Below, one piece after another: positions 23,929 to 33,063 of a DNA stretch of 43,353 nucleotides. The stretch is taken from the NCBI GenBank assembly GCA_035315685.1, contig DATFXR010000163.1, positions 1 through 43,353 of the forward strand. The letters are read 5' to 3'. The translations under genes and the position numbers were made by a program. The stretch's first letter is position 1. Every line of letters begins with the position of its first letter. Origin of the DNA: QHWK01 sp035315685. GTDB taxonomy: Bacteria; Acidobacteriota; Vicinamibacteria; Vicinamibacterales; CAVVIG01. The notes under the pieces were generated by a model that saw only the letters and a program-made list of their open reading frames with translations, had not been told where the DNA came from and did no database searches.

Positions 23929-26900
23929 TTAGAACACGAGCTTCAATCCGAACTGCAGAATGCGGGGATCGCCCGAGCTTGGATCGGTCCGCGTGATCCG
24001 TCCCAGCGTGGCCGGATTGTTCACTGCCGTGTTCGGGACATCGAAGTTCACCTGGTTGAACACGTTGAAGAACTCGACGCGAAGCTGCACGTACGACGTG
24101 TTGTTGAGGTGGAAGTTCTTCGAGACGCCCATGTCCCAGACTTGCAGCGACGGCCCGTAGTAGGCGCCCTTCCCGACGTTGCCGAACGTGCCGAGATCGT
24201 TGGGAGCGAACGCGGCCGGATTGAAGTACCACACGCAGTTGTTGCACGGCGTGTTCGGAACGGCGTTGTAGTCGGCGCCGGTCAGCTTCGCGCGATCGTT
24301 GCCGATGCCATCGAGCGAATTGTCGGTCCCGCTCGTCACCGTGAACGGGCGGCCGGTCTGATACTGCATCACGCCCGACCACTGCCAGCCGCCGAGTACC
24401 CAGCGCGCGATGCCATCGAGGTTCTGTCCCGGCAGATCCCACACCCACGACGTCGTGAACCGATGCCGGTGATCCTGATCCAGGGGTCCCCACATCAGCG
24501 CCGGATCCTGATACATGTAGTAGGGAATCAGCTCGCCGCCGCTCTGCCGCTCGCCGGCGAAATCCCCTTCGACCTTCGACAACGTGTAGGTGCTGGTGAT
24601 CTGGAAGCCGCGCGAATAGCGCTTCGACAGCGTCAGCTGCATGCCGTTGTAGTCCGAACGGCGATCCTGCACCTGCAGGTTCACGACGCCGATGCCGGCT
24701 GCGGCGAAAGGCCGCCGCTGATCGGTGTTGCCCGTCGTGGCGCCGGGAATCGTGGCATCGGCCGGGTTGAGTGAGACGGTGAAGCGGCCGTTGCGCGAGC
24801 GCGATCCGACGTAGGCGGCGCGTGCCATCAGGCCCGGTGCCACCTCGCGCTCGAATGTGAGGTTGTAGTTGTAGGTCACCGGTGTCTTGTATTCCTGATC
24901 GAGCGTCTCGATCAGCACCGGCGTCGGGAACGGCGCCTGCTGCGTGCCGATGGTGTCGTCGGTGATCAGGTTGAAGTCGCTGCGTCCTCGATACGGATCG
25001 GAGAACGGGCCGCTCGGACGGACGACCGACAGCCGCAGGTTCCACGGCGCGGCGTTGACCGCACCGTTGCCCGATTCGCCGTCGCGGTGCTGGTCGTAGA
25101 ACGCACCGGCGCCGCCGCGCAGGCTGGTCTTTCCGTCGCCCAGCAGGTCCCACGCGAATCCGACGCGCGGGGCGACGTTGTGCACCGACGGGTCGGTGCC
25201 ATCCTCGGGAACGCCGGCATCGCCGCGGAACGTTTCGCCGCGCGGCGCCTGCGGGAACATCGTCGAGTGCACGTTGTTCTGATAGTCGGCCAGCGTGAAC
25301 CGCTCGATCCGCCCGACCAGTTCGTGCCACGGCGGGGTCGATTCGTATCGCAGGCCGAGGTTCAGCGACAGCCGCCCGTTGACCTTGAAGTCGTCCTGAA
25401 CGAACAGCGACGAGTAGTTGACGACGTAGTCCTTGTACTCGCCGGTGCCTTGATCGAACTGGCTGAGCTGTCCGAGCAGGAAATCGGCGAGCGTATTGCC
25501 GGTGCCGCTGGTCGAGCTGCCCGCAAACATGAAGTGCCCGGCGCGCCGGAACTGATTGCGGATCTCGACCGAGTAGTGCTGCAGCTCGCCGCCGATCTGC
25601 ATGTTGTGGCGGCCGATGTTCCACGTCGCGCGATCGTTGAGCTCGAGACCTGGCCGGTAGAACGACGCCTCGAGGTTGTCGCCGATGTTGAAGAAGTTGT
25701 TGGCGTTGATCTCGGAGATCGACGGCAGCCCCGGGTAGATCGGCAGCCTGACGCCGAGCTCCTGCATCGAGGGGACGCGGGGCGGCGGGTATCGACGCGA
25801 GAAGGTGTGGTTGTAGCCGACTCGCGCCTCGTTCAGCAGCCGGCTCGAGATCGTCCTGGTCCACCCCGCCACGAAGTTCTGCATCCGCGTGCCCGCGGCG
25901 AGCGTGGGGTTGCTGTAGCTGAGGAGATTGCCTTCCGTGTAGGTCGGATCGTTGTGGAAATTGTCGAAGAAGTACCGCACGTCCAGCTGGTCTCTCGAAC
26001 TGAGCTGATGGTCGACCTTCGTCACGACCTGGTTGTCCTGCTGGCCGATGCGTCGCGGAATCAGGATGCGGCCGTCGGGCCCCGGGATCGGGATGAACTG
26101 CAGCACCTTCACCGACGAAGGATCGAACCGCGACACCGGAATCTGATTGTTCGGGAACGGCTGGCCGGTCAGCGGGTCGCGCACGGTGGTGCTACCGAAG
26201 TTGCCGGCGCGCTGTTCCGCCGTCGGCACCGTCGCCGTCTTCGTCGTGCCGACGTTCTCCAGGTCGGTGCCCTGCCACCCGGCGAAGAAGAACGTCTTGT
26301 TGTGCTGAATGGGGCCGCCGAGGAAGCCGCCGTACTGCTGCCGCTTGAGGAAGTCCTTTTCCGGCGAGAAGAAGTTCCGCGCGTTGAACGTGCGATCGCG
26401 CAGATAGCCGAACGCGCCGCCGTGGAAATTGTTCGTCCCCGAACGCGTCACCGCGTTGACGACCGCGCCGGCGCTGTTGCCCTGCGCCGCGGTGTAGTTG
26501 CTGGTCTGAATACTGAACTCCTGCAGCGCGTCGGGAAAGGGGAACGGCTGGTTCTGCTGGAAGTACGGATCGGTGTGGCTCGTGCCGTCCAGCCGGAACG
26601 ACACCTGCCGTGACTCGGTGCCGTTGGTCGACAGCCGCAGCGCCCCGGGGATCGTCTTCCCCGATTCCTGGTCGACCTGCGTGAGCACCATGCCGGCGAC
26701 CAGCGTGCTCAACTTCGCGGCATCGCGGCCGTTGAGCGGCAGCTCGACGATCCGCTTCGAATCGACGACCTCGCTGATCGTCGACGAGGTGACGTCGACC
26801 GTCGGCGACTGCCCCGAGACGGTGACCGATTCCTCGATCGCCCCGACCTCGATCGCCAGGTTCACGGTCAGGTTCTCGTTCGCCTGCAGCAGGACGCCTT

Positions 26901-27195
26901 TCCGCTGCGAGGTTCGAAAGCCGGGAATCTCCGCGGTGATCTCGTAGGTCGTCGGCCGCAACGCCGTGAAGACATAGCGACCGTCGGCGCCGGTCACGGT
27001 GTCTCTCGACAATCCAGTCGTCGCGTCGACCGCCTTCACGGTGACGCCGGGGACGACGGCGCCGGTGTTGTCGGTGATCAGACCGTTGATCTGTCCGGTC
27101 TGCGCGTGGGCGCTGCCGGCGATCAGCAGCGCAAGAACGAGGGTGCCGAGGAGCGGGGCGCGGAGCGAAACGACGACCAGGATACGTCGGGCCAT
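23929..27195 (-). CDS. TonB-dependent receptor 1, Oar-like with carboxypeptidase-regulatory domain
   Basis: A 1088-residue outer-membrane receptor. The signal peptide ends near GSAHA. A carboxypeptidase-regulatory-like domain spans about 33-115 (GQINGLITDNTGAVVPGVTV, then TGADGRYVFTAL). The plug spans about 120-240 (SKRIVELPLNGRDAAKL, RLDGTSHTDP, SAGAVVNAVTRSGTN). The rest is the barrel with aromatic girdle strands, ending ILQFGLKLVF. The start at 27195 is preferred over the adjacent GTG (27198) because GGGGAG sits 5 nt upstream. These receptors import large substrates, probably glycans or peptides, in Acidobacteriota. The Tat propeller and cupin downstream may process the ligand. Confidence 0.93.
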   Translation of the reverse strand: MARRILVVVSLRAPLLGTLVLALLIAGSAHAQTGQINGLITDNTGAVVPGVTVKAVDATTGLSRDTVTGADGRYVFTALRPTTYEITAEIPGFRTSQRKGVLLQANENLTVNLAIEVGAIEESVTVSGQSPTVDVTSSTISEVVDSKRIVELPLNGRDAAKLSTLVAGMVLTQVDQESGKTIPGALRLSTNGTESRQVSFRLDGTSHTDPYFQQNQPFPFPDALQEFSIQTSNYTAAQGNSAGAVVNAVTRSGTNNFHGGAFGYLRDRTFNARNFFSPEKDFLKRQQYGGFLGGPIQHNKTFFFAGWQGTDLENVGTTKTATVPTAEQRAGNFGSTTVRDPLTGQPFPNNQIPVSRFDPSSVKVLQFIPIPGPDGRILIPRRIGQQDNQVVTKVDHQLSSRDQLDVRYFFDNFHNDPTYTEGNLLSYSNPTLAAGTRMQNFVAGWTRTISSRLLNEARVGYNHTFSRRYPPPRVPSMQELGVRLPIYPGLPSISEINANNFFNIGDNLEASFYRPGLELNDRATWNIGRHNMQIGGELQHYSVEIRNQFRRAGHFMFAGSSTSGTGNTLADFLLGQLSQFDQGTGEYKDYVVNYSSLFVQDDFKVNGRLSLNLGLRYESTPPWHELVGRIERFTLADYQNNVHSTMFPQAPRGETFRGDAGVPEDGTDPSVHNVAPRVGFAWDLLGDGKTSLRGGAGAFYDQHRDGESGNGAVNAAPWNLRLSVVRPSGPFSDPYRGRSDFNLITDDTIGTQQAPFPTPVLIETLDQEYKTPVTYNYNLTFEREVAPGLMARAAYVGSRSRNGRFTVSLNPADATIPGATTGNTDQRRPFAAAGIGVVNLQVQDRRSDYNGMQLTLSKRYSRGFQITSTYTLSKVEGDFAGERQSGGELIPYYMYQDPALMWGPLDQDHRHRFTTSWVWDLPGQNLDGIARWVLGGWQWSGVMQYQTGRPFTVTSGTDNSLDGIGNDRAKLTGADYNAVPNTPCNNCVWYFNPAAFAPNDLGTFGNVGKGAYYGPSLQVWDMGVSKNFHLNNTSYVQLRVEFFNVFNQVNFDVPNTAVNNPATLGRITRTDPSSGDPRILQFGLKLVF

Positions 27196-27254
27196 CACAT
27201 CTCCCCTTCTGATGCGGTCGCGGTCAATTCCGGCGGCGCTCAGATAAGCACCCT

Positions 27255-27283
27255 TTAACGGTTAAGTAAAGGACAAATAAAAC
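27255..27283 (+). promoter_or_regulatory. Candidate promoter and TTAAC-G-GTTAA palindrome in a divergent gap
   Basis: In an AT-rich patch within GC-rich DNA, TTAACG (27255-27260) and TAAAAC (27278-27283) are 17 bp apart, each matching 4 of 6 sigma-70 consensus positions, and could drive the plus-strand binding-protein gene. The -35 overlaps an 11-bp palindrome, TTAAC-G-GTTAA (27255-27265), that may be an operator. The region also lies upstream of TonB receptor 1 on the other strand. Confidence 0.35.
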
Positions 27284-27308
27284 GGGTGTAGGCTAGCGGC
27301 TGCGCGCC

Positions 27309-28091
27309 ATGCCTCATCAGACCCGCCGTGTGCCGTTGTCGGCGTTTCTGGCGGCCGTCCTCATGTCAACGGGCCACGCTGCTGGCCAGGTGTCGACCGG
27401 AGAAATCCGCGTGATCAGCCCCGGCGTCGTCTACAACGCCGGCCTGCTCGATCTGGCCACCGCTTATACGAAGGAACGCGGTATCAAGGTTACCGTCACG
27501 TCCTCGGGCATGGGACGTATCGTCAACGACATCAAGACGGTCACGCCCGCGCCGGATGTGATCATGCTGCCCTTCGAGTTGATGAGCACGCTGTCGCTCG
27601 ACGGCGGCATCAAGCCGGGAAGCTTCACACCCCTGGGACGCTCGGAGATGGGCCTTGCCGTCCGCGCCGGCGCCGCGCATCCCGACATTTCGACCGTCGA
27701 GAAACTGGCAGCGGTGCTGCGCGGCGCCAAAGCCGTGATGCGTTCGAATCCTGCCGGCGGCAGCATGGTCGCGCGGGTGATCGAGCAGAACGTGATCAGG
27801 CGCGCGGAGTTTGCCGGCGTGAACAGTCCGGTCAGCACGCAAGGCGAAGGCGGCCAGGCGCTCGCGCGCGGCGAAGGCGACATGGCCCTGCAGGCGATCT
27901 GCGAGATTCTTCCCTACAAGGAGATCGAGCTGGTCGGGCCGCTGCCACGGGAGCTCGCTGCGTGGATCGACATGTCGACTGCGGTCTCGGCGAGGTCGAC
28001 GAACGCTGACGCGTCGCTCGCGTTCGTTCGCTACATCACCCGGCCCGAAGCGACATCGATCTGGAAAGCGAAGGGACTCGAGCGGTTCTGA
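27309..28091 (+). CDS. Periplasmic ModA-like substrate-binding protein
   Basis: A 260-residue exported protein (signal to about AAGQV). The fold resembles molybdate-type (PBP2/ModA-like) solute-binding proteins: IRVISPGVVYNAGLLDLATA, VTSSGMGRIVNDIKT, DVIMLPFELMSTL, RSEMGLAVRAGAAHPDIST and RSNPAGGSMVARVIE, ending IWKAKGLERF. No permease or ATPase is adjacent, so it may act as a stand-alone binding protein. No clear ribosome-binding site is seen before this ATG. It lies 33 bp upstream of the amidohydrolase/sorbosone-dehydrogenase-like fusion and is probably co-transcribed. Confidence 0.75.
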   Translation: MPHQTRRVPLSAFLAAVLMSTGHAAGQVSTGEIRVISPGVVYNAGLLDLATAYTKERGIKVTVTSSGMGRIVNDIKTVTPAPDVIMLPFELMSTLSLDGGIKPGSFTPLGRSEMGLAVRAGAAHPDISTVEKLAAVLRGAKAVMRSNPAGGSMVARVIEQNVIRRAEFAGVNSPVSTQGEGGQALARGEGDMALQAICEILPYKEIELVGPLPRELAAWIDMSTAVSARSTNADASLAFVRYITRPEATSIWKAKGLERF

Positions 28092-28124
28092 CCGTTCCTT
28101 CAATCACACACGAGGCGACGAATC

Positions 28125-30164
28125 ATGAGAACCACGACACTGATGCGCGTGCTCATCGCCTGCTGCCTCGTGACTGTCTGTCACGGATCGCCGTCTTCGG
28201 CGACAGCCCCGATCGCGATCGTCGGTGCCCGCCTCATCGACGGCACCGGGGTGCAACCGGTGGACGATTCGGTCGTCGTGATCGAAGGCGATCGCATTCG
28301 CACCGCGGGTCCTCGCGCCCGCGTCGCTGTTCCCGACGGCGCGGCGATTGTCGCCGTCAAAGGGAAGACGCTGCTAACCGGCCTCGTCGCCGCGATTCGC
28401 GCGGCCACGCTCGACGCCGCTCGCGTCATCACCGGAAGCGAGGATCCGGACTACGGATCGGTGCGAGCGGGCAAGGCTGCAGACCTCGTCCTGCTCGATG
28501 CCGATCCGACTGCCGACATCCGCAACACCATCACGATCGCCCGCGTGATGCGCGGCGGGCGATGGCTCGACTCGTCCGCCGCCGAGCAGGCGACCAGCGC
28601 CGCTCGATCAGGCACGGCGTCGATCGACCTCGAGGACTACCTCGTGATGCCGATGACCGGCCGCGTCGACGGCAAAGGTTCCAACGAGCTGTTGCTGGCG
28701 CGCGTGAACACGCTGCGTGAGGAAGTCGGCAGCGCGAACCGGTTCTTCATCAGCGATCTGAACGGCCCGCTGTACATCGTCGACACGGGCTCGAAGAAGG
28801 TCTCGGTGTATCTCGACTTCAACGGGAACGAAGGAAAGAAGGGCCTCTTCCACCGGCTGACCATCCAGCAGGGATATGGCAACGGCCTCAACGGCTTTTA
28901 TCTCGACCCCGACTACACCCACAACGGCAAGTTCTATACGGTCCACATCGAAGACCCGGCGTTGCCGGGCTCGAACCTGCCTGACAACACGAGCGTGCCG
29001 GGACTGAACATCCATGGGTACACGACGACGCCGGTGATCAAGACACCGGGTCCCTATCAGAACGAAGGCGTGCTGATCGAATGGACCGATACGAACCCGC
29101 CGAATGCGACGTTCGAGGGAACGGCGCGCGAGCTGCTGCGCGTGCAGTTGAACACCCGCAGTCATCCGATGGGCGACCTGATCTTCGATCCGACCGCGCG
29201 TCCCGGCGATCCCGAGTGGCGCGTCCTGTATCTCGAGTGCGGCGACGGCGCGTCCGGTGAGTCGCAGATCACAGCGATTCGGTCGAACCCCCAGCGGCTC
29301 GATACGCTCGAGGGAAAGATCCTCCGCATCATTCCAGACCTGAACGAGCACGTCGCGACCAGCATCGTCAGCGAGAACGGTCGCTACCGCATCCCGAACG
29401 ACAACCCGTTCGTCTCGACCGCAGGCGCGCGCAAGGAAATCTGGGCCTACGGCTTCCGGAATCCGCACCGCCTGAACTGGGCGCTCGATCCGTCGAACGC
29501 CGCCAACAATCACCTGATCGTGAATTCGGTCGGTCTCCACACCTGGGAGACGGTGTACATCGTTCACAGGGGCGCGAACTACGGATACGGCCGACGCGAA
29601 GGGAATCAACTGCTGAAGCCTGACAACACGACCGCGCCCCTGCCGGCCGACGATCGCATTCCCATCCAGGTCGGCGACACGCCGTCCGACCAGCTGATCG
29701 TGCCGAGGTATCCGGTGATTCAGTACGGGCACGATCCGACCGGCGGCGATTCGATCGGGAGCGGGTTCGTCTACAACGGCACGGCGATCCCGTCGCTGCG
29801 CGGCAAGTACATCTTCACCGACCTGACGACGGGTCGCATCTGGTGGGCCGACTACAAGGAGATGCTCGCCGCCGACGATGGCAATCCCGCCACGCTCGCG
29901 CGCATCCACGAGGTCAAGGTGCGGTGGAACGATCCGTCCGACTCGCCGGACGCGGGCATGAAGACCTACGACTCGATGTTCCCGATCGTCGAGGCCGCGT
30001 ATCACGCGCGCGGCGGCAAGATGCCGCGTCTCGCCACGCGAACCGATCTCGTCTTCGGCGGCCGCGCGGACGTCCGGTTTTCAATGGACGCGAGCGGCGA
30101 GCTGTATCTGTACAGCAAGAGCGACGGCATGTTTCGCCGCGTCGTCGCAGGTGCAGGGTTCTAA
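28125..30164 (+). CDS. Exported sorbosone dehydrogenase-like (GSDH) protein fused to a barrel-less amidohydrolase remnant
   Basis: A 679-residue exported protein. Residues 29-84 are the N-terminal beta-domain of a metal-dependent amidohydrolase (IAIVGARLIDGTG, VVVIEGDRIRTAGPRA, KGKTLLTGL). Residues 87-148 are the C-terminal part of the same family (AAIRAATLDAARVI, DYGSVRAGKAADLVLLDADP). The catalytic TIM barrel with the HxH metal site, expected between them after GL-ID-HVH, is missing in frame (junction near residue 86, about 28380-28395). From about 165 on it is a PQQ/sorbosone dehydrogenase-like propeller: NRFFISDLNGPLYIVD, GKFYTVHIEDPALPG, GKILRIIPDLN, IWAYGFRNPHRLNWALDP and GSGFVYNG. The amidohydrolase part should be inactive but supplies the signal peptide. 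A deletion that fused neighbouring genes is the likely origin. Confidence 0.85.
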   Translation: MRTTTLMRVLIACCLVTVCHGSPSSATAPIAIVGARLIDGTGVQPVDDSVVVIEGDRIRTAGPRARVAVPDGAAIVAVKGKTLLTGLVAAIRAATLDAARVITGSEDPDYGSVRAGKAADLVLLDADPTADIRNTITIARVMRGGRWLDSSAAEQATSAARSGTASIDLEDYLVMPMTGRVDGKGSNELLLARVNTLREEVGSANRFFISDLNGPLYIVDTGSKKVSVYLDFNGNEGKKGLFHRLTIQQGYGNGLNGFYLDPDYTHNGKFYTVHIEDPALPGSNLPDNTSVPGLNIHGYTTTPVIKTPGPYQNEGVLIEWTDTNPPNATFEGTARELLRVQLNTRSHPMGDLIFDPTARPGDPEWRVLYLECGDGASGESQITAIRSNPQRLDTLEGKILRIIPDLNEHVATSIVSENGRYRIPNDNPFVSTAGARKEIWAYGFRNPHRLNWALDPSNAANNHLIVNSVGLHTWETVYIVHRGANYGYGRREGNQLLKPDNTTAPLPADDRIPIQVGDTPSDQLIVPRYPVIQYGHDPTGGDSIGSGFVYNGTAIPSLRGKYIFTDLTTGRIWWADYKEMLAADDGNPATLARIHEVKVRWNDPSDSPDAGMKTYDSMFPIVEAAYHARGGKMPRLATRTDLVFGGRADVRFSMDASGELYLYSKSDGMFRRVVAGAGF

Positions 30165-30198
30165 TCGGCACGTATTTCCCAATCGGGATCGGGGATTC

Positions 30199-30260
30199 GC
30201 CACGAAGACACGAAATCACGAAGAAGAATATTGGTCTTCGTGCCTTCGTGCTTTCGTGGC
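30199..30260. repeat. Long hairpin of CACGAA units
   Basis: The left arm (gccacgaagacacgaaatca... from 30199) and right arm (ending gtgctttcgtggc at 30260) pair around a short AT loop. Each arm holds three tandem CACGAAnn units, and the arms match at about 25 of 30 positions. It fills the convergent gap between the GSDH-like gene and cydB. I recall repeats of this CCACGAAGACACGAAG type in many unrelated environmental genomes. It could act as a bidirectional terminator or be a mobile palindromic element. Confidence 0.8.
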
Positions 30261-30299
30261 AACCGGCGGCGGTACCACCTGAGCACAGGCAGCCAGTAG

Positions 30300-31349
30300 T
30301 CAATACGTCCCGTCGCCGGACCCGATCGAGGTCCGTCCGCGATGCAGTCGAAACACGATGACGAAGTAGATCACGGCCAACGGCAGGCCGATGGCCCACC
30401 AGCGAATGCCCCGGTCAAGGCTCGCCGCGGGCGCACTGGCGTTGTAGGCGGTGAGCGACCAGCCTTCGTTGACCACCGAGCGCAGCATCGTCGGGAACAC
30501 GCAGGCCGCCGTGGCGGCGAGCATTCCGATGAGGAAGGCGCACGACCCGAGGAACGCGAGACCATCGCGCTGGCGGCGCAGACCGGCGGCCAGGGCGGCG
30601 AGGCCGGCGAGTGCGACGAGCGCCGACATCATCGCGAGGGGCCGCTGCTGGAACGCGGCAAAGAGACGCGGGTTGACCCACCAGGTTGCTGCCGTTAGAA
30701 GCGGCCACGCCGTCGCCACCAGCATGTAGAGGCGCATCGCTGCCGTGCGGCTGCGCTCGCGCATCGGGCCATCCGTCTTCCAGACGAGAAATGCCGCGCC
30801 ATGACCCGTCAAGGCCAGCAGGGCGAACAGACCTGCGCTCACTGTGTACCAGTCGAGAATCGCCACCGGGCCCCACGGAGAGAAGTTGGTGAACAGGGTG
30901 AGCGAGAACCACCCATCTTCGGTGATCGGCAGACCGCGCACGAGATTGCCGAGCGCGGTCCCGAACAGGATCGGCAGGATCGTGCTGGCAACGCTGAAGA
31001 CCGCGTCCCACGCCGCACGCCAGAGCGGGTTCTCGACGTGGCTTCGAAACTCAATCGCAATGCCGCGCAGGATCAATGCCCACAGCACGAGAAAGATGGC
31101 GAGGTAGAAGCCAGAGAGGCCGGAGGCCAGGACCCGTGGGAAGGCGAGGAAGAGGACGCCGCCGGTGGCGAGGAGCCACACTTCGTTGCCATCCCAGAAG
31201 GGGCCGATCGCGCTGAGGAGTTGCCGGCGCTCGGCATCGGTCCTGGCAACTACGAGGTGAAGTGCGCCCGCGCCAAAATCGAATCCATCGAGGACAACGT
31301 AGGCGACCAGCATGAGCGAGGCGATGGCAAACCAGAGTTCAGCCATCAT
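30300..31349 (-). CDS. cydB: Cytochrome bd-type oxidase subunit II
   Basis: A 349-residue polytopic protein of the CydB family: LWFAIASLMLVAYVVLDGFDFGAG, IGPFWDGNEVWLL and FLAFPRVLASGLSGFYLAIF are hallmarks. Together with CydA it forms the quinol-oxidising, oxygen-reducing terminal oxidase. The start at 31349 (or the next Met at 31346) overlaps the cydA stop by about 11 nt, so translation is coupled. The small CydX-type subunit and the CydDC assembly transporter are not in the window. It converges with the GSDH-like gene. Confidence 0.93.
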   Translation of the reverse strand: MMAELWFAIASLMLVAYVVLDGFDFGAGALHLVVARTDAERRQLLSAIGPFWDGNEVWLLATGGVLFLAFPRVLASGLSGFYLAIFLVLWALILRGIAIEFRSHVENPLWRAAWDAVFSVASTILPILFGTALGNLVRGLPITEDGWFSLTLFTNFSPWGPVAILDWYTVSAGLFALLALTGHGAAFLVWKTDGPMRERSRTAAMRLYMLVATAWPLLTAATWWVNPRLFAAFQQRPLAMMSALVALAGLAALAAGLRRQRDGLAFLGSCAFLIGMLAATAACVFPTMLRSVVNEGWSLTAYNASAPAASLDRGIRWWAIGLPLAVIYFVIVFRLHRGRTSIGSGDGTY

Positions 31350-32709
31350 GCGCCGCCACCGCGGCAGGGGAACCAGCGTGCGTCTGAGACGTTGCGGAAG
31401 GCCCGTGCACCAACTCCCGGCCAACCAGGTACAGGTAGAGGAGGCCGAGCACGAGATACAGTCCCGCAAAACCAATCAGGGTGAACAACACGGTTCCCGA
31501 ATGGACGGTTTGACTCGCGCCCTGCGCTGTTCTGAAGAGCCCGTAGACCAGCCACGGTTGTCGGCCCAGTTCGGCCGTGATCCAGCCGGCTGTCGTGGCG
31601 ATGTAGGGAAATGGAAAGGCGAGCATCAACATCCAGAGCAGCCACCGGCGGCGCATCAGTCCACCGCGCAGCTCCGCGGCGCCGGCCAGCAGCGTGAGCG
31701 CGATCATCATCGTGCCGAGGCCGGCCATCACGTGGAACGCGTAATAGAGGAGTTCGATGTTATCGGGCCAGACATCCTCCGGGAACTGGTCGAGGCCTGC
31801 GACGTCGCTGTGGAAGGTGCCGTAGGCGAGAAGGCTGAGGAAGCCTGGAACGACGAGAGGATTGTCGAGGCGCCGCTCGCGAACGTTCGGCTGGCCGATC
31901 AGCACGATGCCGGCCGCTGGACCGCTCTCGAAATGCCCCTCCATCGCGGCCAGCGAGACCGGCTGATGACGGGCGACGAGTTTGGCCTGCGTGTCGCCGG
32001 TCGGGAACGCGACCAGGACGCTCGCGACGAAGCCCGCGATTACGCCCAGCCGAAGAAAGCGTGGGGCCGTGTCGACGTGCAGTCGCTGAAGCGCGTAGTA
32101 CGCGCCTGCGGACATGGTCACGAACGAGGCGGTCACCACGCTGGCAGCCATGTTATGCGCGTATTGCGCCAGGGCCCACGGATTGAGCACCAATGCCCAG
32201 AAGTCGATCAACTGGAGTACGCCGCCCGGGCCGGTGTCGTGGCCGACAGGATGCTGCATGAACGCATTGGTGCAGATGATGAAGTAGCCTGACAGCCAGC
32301 TGCCGATGAACAACGCGACGGCCGCCAGGAAATGTCCTCGCGCGCTGAGCCGTCGTTCACCGAAGACCAGCACGCCGAGAAAGCTGGACTCGAGGAAGAA
32401 GGCGAAGACCCCCTCCATCGCCAGCGTCTGCCCGATGACGCCGCCGGTGAACGAAGAAAACCGCGCCCAATTCGTACCGAACTGAAATTCCATCGGCAGG
32501 CCGGTGACGACCCCGACGGCGAAGGTGATGCCGAAGATCCTGATCCAGAAGCGAGCAGCGTCGTTCCAGATCAGGTCGCCCGTTCGGAGGGCGATTGCCT
32601 TCATGATCACGATGAGCAGTGCGAGGCCCATCGTGAGCTGCGGAAAGAGATAGTGATAGACGATCGTGAAGGCGAACTGGAGCCGGTGCCACAGCAATGA
32701 ATCCGACAT
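31339..32709 (-). CDS. cydA: Cytochrome bd-type oxidase subunit I
   Basis: A 456-residue integral membrane protein. Haem-ligating and conserved residues are present: H19 (VYHYLFP), H185 (AQYAHNMAAS), and E99 and E107 in the AMEGVFAFFLESSFLG segment. The quinol loop is short (KLVARHQPVSLAAMEGHFES follows GDTQ), and the C-terminal GWITAELGRQPW is typical. The short Q-loop suits the cyanide-insensitive (CIO) group, which I infer from length only. It lies on the minus strand with cydB coupled downstream, divergent from a truncated PAP2 gene. Confidence 0.94.
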   Translation of the reverse strand: MSDSLLWHRLQFAFTIVYHYLFPQLTMGLALLIVIMKAIALRTGDLIWNDAARFWIRIFGITFAVGVVTGLPMEFQFGTNWARFSSFTGGVIGQTLAMEGVFAFFLESSFLGVLVFGERRLSARGHFLAAVALFIGSWLSGYFIICTNAFMQHPVGHDTGPGGVLQLIDFWALVLNPWALAQYAHNMAASVVTASFVTMSAGAYYALQRLHVDTAPRFLRLGVIAGFVASVLVAFPTGDTQAKLVARHQPVSLAAMEGHFESGPAAGIVLIGQPNVRERRLDNPLVVPGFLSLLAYGTFHSDVAGLDQFPEDVWPDNIELLYYAFHVMAGLGTMMIALTLLAGAAELRGGLMRRRWLLWMLMLAFPFPYIATTAGWITAELGRQPWLVYGLFRTAQGASQTVHSGTVLFTLIGFAGLYLVLGLLYLYLVGRELVHGPSATSQTHAGSPAAVAAHDG

Positions 32710-32748
32710 GCGGCGTGACCGCCTTCAGTCTACGCCGAAGAGGCGAAC

Positions 32749-33063
32749 GTGAATCCTGCGGCGATCATTCAGCTCGATCAGTGGATCCGGCTATGCGTAC
32801 TGAGCCATCGGATCGACGCACTCGATCCGCTGATGTGGGGCGCCAGCGCGATCGGGCGCGGTGGCATCGTATGGCTCGCCATCGGTGCCGCGTTGACGGT
32901 TACATACCGCGTTCGGTGGTGGGCCTTCGTCGAGCTGGCGATGGCGATCCTCCTCGCGTCTCTCTTCGCCAATCAGGTGCTGAAGCCGCTCGTGGCGCGC
33001 GAACGACCGTTTGTCTCCACACCCAGCCTCCAGGTCATCGGCGGCCGACCGGCATTCCGGCTC
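32749..33063 (+). pseudogene. Truncated PAP2 phosphatase gene
   Basis: A GTG start with AGG 6 nt upstream opens a membrane protein: LMWGASAIGRGGIVWLAIGA, AMAILLASLFANQVLKPLVARERPF. This is the first half of PAP2 phosphatases, including the KxxxxxxRP motif (KPLVARERP). The following SFPSGHA and SR-H motifs are absent. After about VIGGRPAF (33060) the frame runs antisense to the matrixin gene and is non-protein-like until a stop at 33369. The gene is therefore cut off by a junction next to the matrixin stop (33064), probably through rearrangement. Presumably non-functional. Confidence 0.8.

Noticed and set aside
23834..25864. A 676-residue minus-strand frame within TonB receptor 1
   Set aside because: Shifted frame of the receptor with Arg/Gln-rich composition; the receptor frame is unambiguous.
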